DNA of 64,000 nt from contig NZ_BDCR01000003.1 of the NCBI RefSeq assembly GCF_001618385.1, positions 434,001 to 498,000 of the forward strand, in the 5' to 3' direction. Positions 62,698 through 64,000 of this stretch are shown one piece after another. The notes beneath the pieces are model-generated. The model had not been told where the DNA came from and did no database searches. It worked only from the letters and a program-made list of their open reading frames with translations. How positions within the stretch are numbered: the first letter of the stretch is position 1; each line of letters opens with the position of its first letter. Origin of the DNA: Paludibacter jiangxiensis. GTDB taxonomy: Bacteria > Bacteroidota > Bacteroidia > Bacteroidales > Paludibacteraceae. Made by a program: the position numbers and the translations under genes.

Positions 62698-64000
62698 CTA
62701 CAGTCGTTCTATATCCTGAAGCCACAATGCTGCAACAGCATCGCTGGGCATACGCCAGTCGCCCCGTGGTGAAAGATTGATAGAGCCGACTTTTGGCCCG
62801 TCAGGCAAACACGAGCGTTTAAATTGTTGACTAAAGAAGCGTCGTATAAACGTCTTCAGCCATTTACGAATCACCTCGTTGGTATATTTGCCTTCAAAAG
62901 CATGTTGTGCCAGGTAAAATATTTTAGCCGGTCTGAAGCCATAGCGAACCATGTAGAAAAGAAAAAAGTCGTGTAGTTCGTAAGGCCCAATGATATCTTC
63001 CGTCTTTTGAACTATTTCGTCGTTCTCGTCCATCGGGAGCAGTTCCGGACTCACGGGCGTATCCAGAATATCATGCAAAGTAGCTGCGCTTTCTCCGCTT
63101 ACCTTATGGTTGGCCACCCAGGTCACCAAGTAACGAATCAACGTTTTCGGAATGCCTGAATTGACACCGTACATCGACATATGGTCGCCATTATAAGTAC
63201 ACCACCCCATCGCCAGTTCGGATAAATCGCCGGTACCAATCACCAGTCCACCCTCTTTATTTGCAACATTCATCAGTATTTGCGTACGTTCACGAGCCTG
63301 CGTATTCTCGTAAGTCACATCATGAATATCTTCCGAATGCCCTATATCGCTAAAATGCTGAAGGCTGGCTTCCGTAATATCAATCTCACGAATTGTTATG
63401 CCCAATGAGTTCATCAGGTCGATAGCATTTTTATATGTCCGCCCGGTTGTACCAAAGCCCGGCATGGTTATCCCAATAATATTTTTTCTGGGCATCGCCA
63501 GTTTATCAAAAGTAAGGACGGTAACCAAAAGGGCAAGCGTAGAGTCCAATCCTCCGGAAATGCCTATAACAGCTATCTTGGATTGAGTATGAACAAAGCG
63601 TTTCGCCAAGCCTCCGATTTGTATAGAGAAAATCTCTTCACAACGTTTATCCAGTTCCAGGCCGGCAGGAATAAACGGTGTCGGAGAAACTTCACGGGAA
63701 AGTACGAAAGTTTCGATTTCGGGGACAGAACACTCAATCAGGCGATATTCAGGAAGGGATGGGAATAACGCAGTGCTATCCTGAGCAAAACCCGTGTTTT
63801 TTTGTCGTTCGTTAGCCAATAATTCAATGTCAATTTCGCTAACGAGCAACTGTTCTTCAAATGAAAAACGATCTGCCTGCGCAACAAGACGGCCATTTTC
63901 CGCCACAATGCCTTTGCCGGCAAACACCACATCCTGACTCGATTCTCCGAAACCAGCTCCGGCATATACATATCCCGCCATACAACGAGCTGATTGTTGA
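62698..64000 (-). CDS. nadE: Glutamine-dependent NAD+ synthetase, N-terminus outside the window
   Basis: Converts nicotinic acid adenine dinucleotide, glutamine and ATP to NAD+. The frame stays open beyond the ATG at 63981 through to base 64000 (QQSARCMAGYVYAG), so the gene is cut. The visible C-terminal part of about 433 residues carries the end of the nitrilase-like glutaminase domain and the synthetase domain with the PP-loop GISGGLDSTLAL, MPGFGTTGRTYKNA, GTGDLSELAMGWCTYNGDHMSMYGVN and a SINLSPRGDWRMPSDA tail. The two-domain form is usual in Bacteroidales. Confidence 0.95.
   Translation of the reverse strand, partial: QQSARCMAGYVYAGAGFGESSQDVVFAGKGIVAENGRLVAQADRFSFEEQLLVSEIDIELLANERQKNTGFAQDSTALFPSLPEYRLIECSVPEIETFVLSREVSPTPFIPAGLELDKRCEEIFSIQIGGLAKRFVHTQSKIAVIGISGGLDSTLALLVTVLTFDKLAMPRKNIIGITMPGFGTTGRTYKNAIDLMNSLGITIREIDITEASLQHFSDIGHSEDIHDVTYENTQARERTQILMNVANKEGGLVIGTGDLSELAMGWCTYNGDHMSMYGVNSGIPKTLIRYLVTWVANHKVSGESAATLHDILDTPVSPELLPMDENDEIVQKTEDIIGPYELHDFFLFYMVRYGFRPAKIFYLAQHAFEGKYTNEVIRKWLKTFIRRFFSQQFKRSCLPDGPKVGSINLSPRGDWRMPSDAVAALWLQDIERL

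Overview
The window is chromosomal DNA of a member of the Bacteroidota, most likely the order Bacteroidales (Paludibacter/Dysgonomonas/Porphyromonas-like). Reasons: many genes are preceded by the Bacteroidota -7 box TAnnTTTG, four times with a TTG/TTTG box 20 nt upstream; Shine-Dalgarno signals are weak; and several families are Bacteroidales-typical (long NagB/PIG-L deaminase, NigD-like and DUF4827-like lipoproteins, DUF5723-like barrel, GH92 and GH20 enzymes, receiver/PPDK fusion, FucP-type sugar permease). I see no insertion sequence, phage, integrase, rRNA or CRISPR array. Both ends cut genes: a NagB/PIG-L deaminase at the left and nadE at the right.

Layout. 1-8 kb: end of a long glucosamine-6-phosphate deaminase, BASS-family transporter, tRNA-Gly and tRNA-Leu, prs, a small acidic protein with transketolase, flavodiiron protein, stand-alone nagB. 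8-15 kb: 5-formyl-THF cyclo-ligase and glmM (minus), lipoproteins, FKBP isomerase, flotillin floA, and an IMP dehydrogenase that closely resembles the Tritrichomonas enzyme. 15-21.5 kb (minus): lipoprotein, secreted esterase, a large receiver/ATP-grasp fusion protein, ffh. 21.6-27.4 kb (minus): sugar locus with epimerase-like TIM barrel, LamB-like porin, FucP-like permease, fructokinase and a LacI regulator frameshifted in its DNA-binding domain; near-identical 16-bp operators precede the porin, the kinase and the regulator. 27.5-33 kb: short HPPK-like protein, nucleoside phosphorylase, DUF308 protein, mnmE, two envelope proteins. 33-37 kb: RNA-chaperone cluster (RhlE helicase, cold-shock-domain protein, two RRM proteins, with a HlyIII-type membrane protein between). 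37-46.5 kb: secreted S9 peptidase, NPP-type phosphodiesterase, acyltransferase, GH20 hexosaminidase, GH92 mannosidase. 46.7-55 kb: yaaA, a geranylgeranyl-reductase-like flavoprotein, a MarR-controlled EmrA/EmrB/TolC efflux operon, guanine deaminase and exonuclease III. 55.2-62.7 kb: eight co-directional genes for mostly secreted proteins of unknown function behind one good promoter. 62.7 kb to end: nadE (minus).

How the genes fit together: the amino-sugar genes (two deaminases, glmM, GH20) and GH92 fit an organism that degrades glycans such as N-glycans or mucin. The 21.6-27.4 kb locus looks like a self-contained, locally regulated keto-sugar module. The efflux operon appears autoregulated by its MarR gene through a palindrome lying on its -7 box. 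The best candidate for an undescribed system is the 55.2-62.7 kb secreted-protein cluster; the most unusual single proteins are the receiver/ATP-grasp fusion and the protist-type IMP dehydrogenase.
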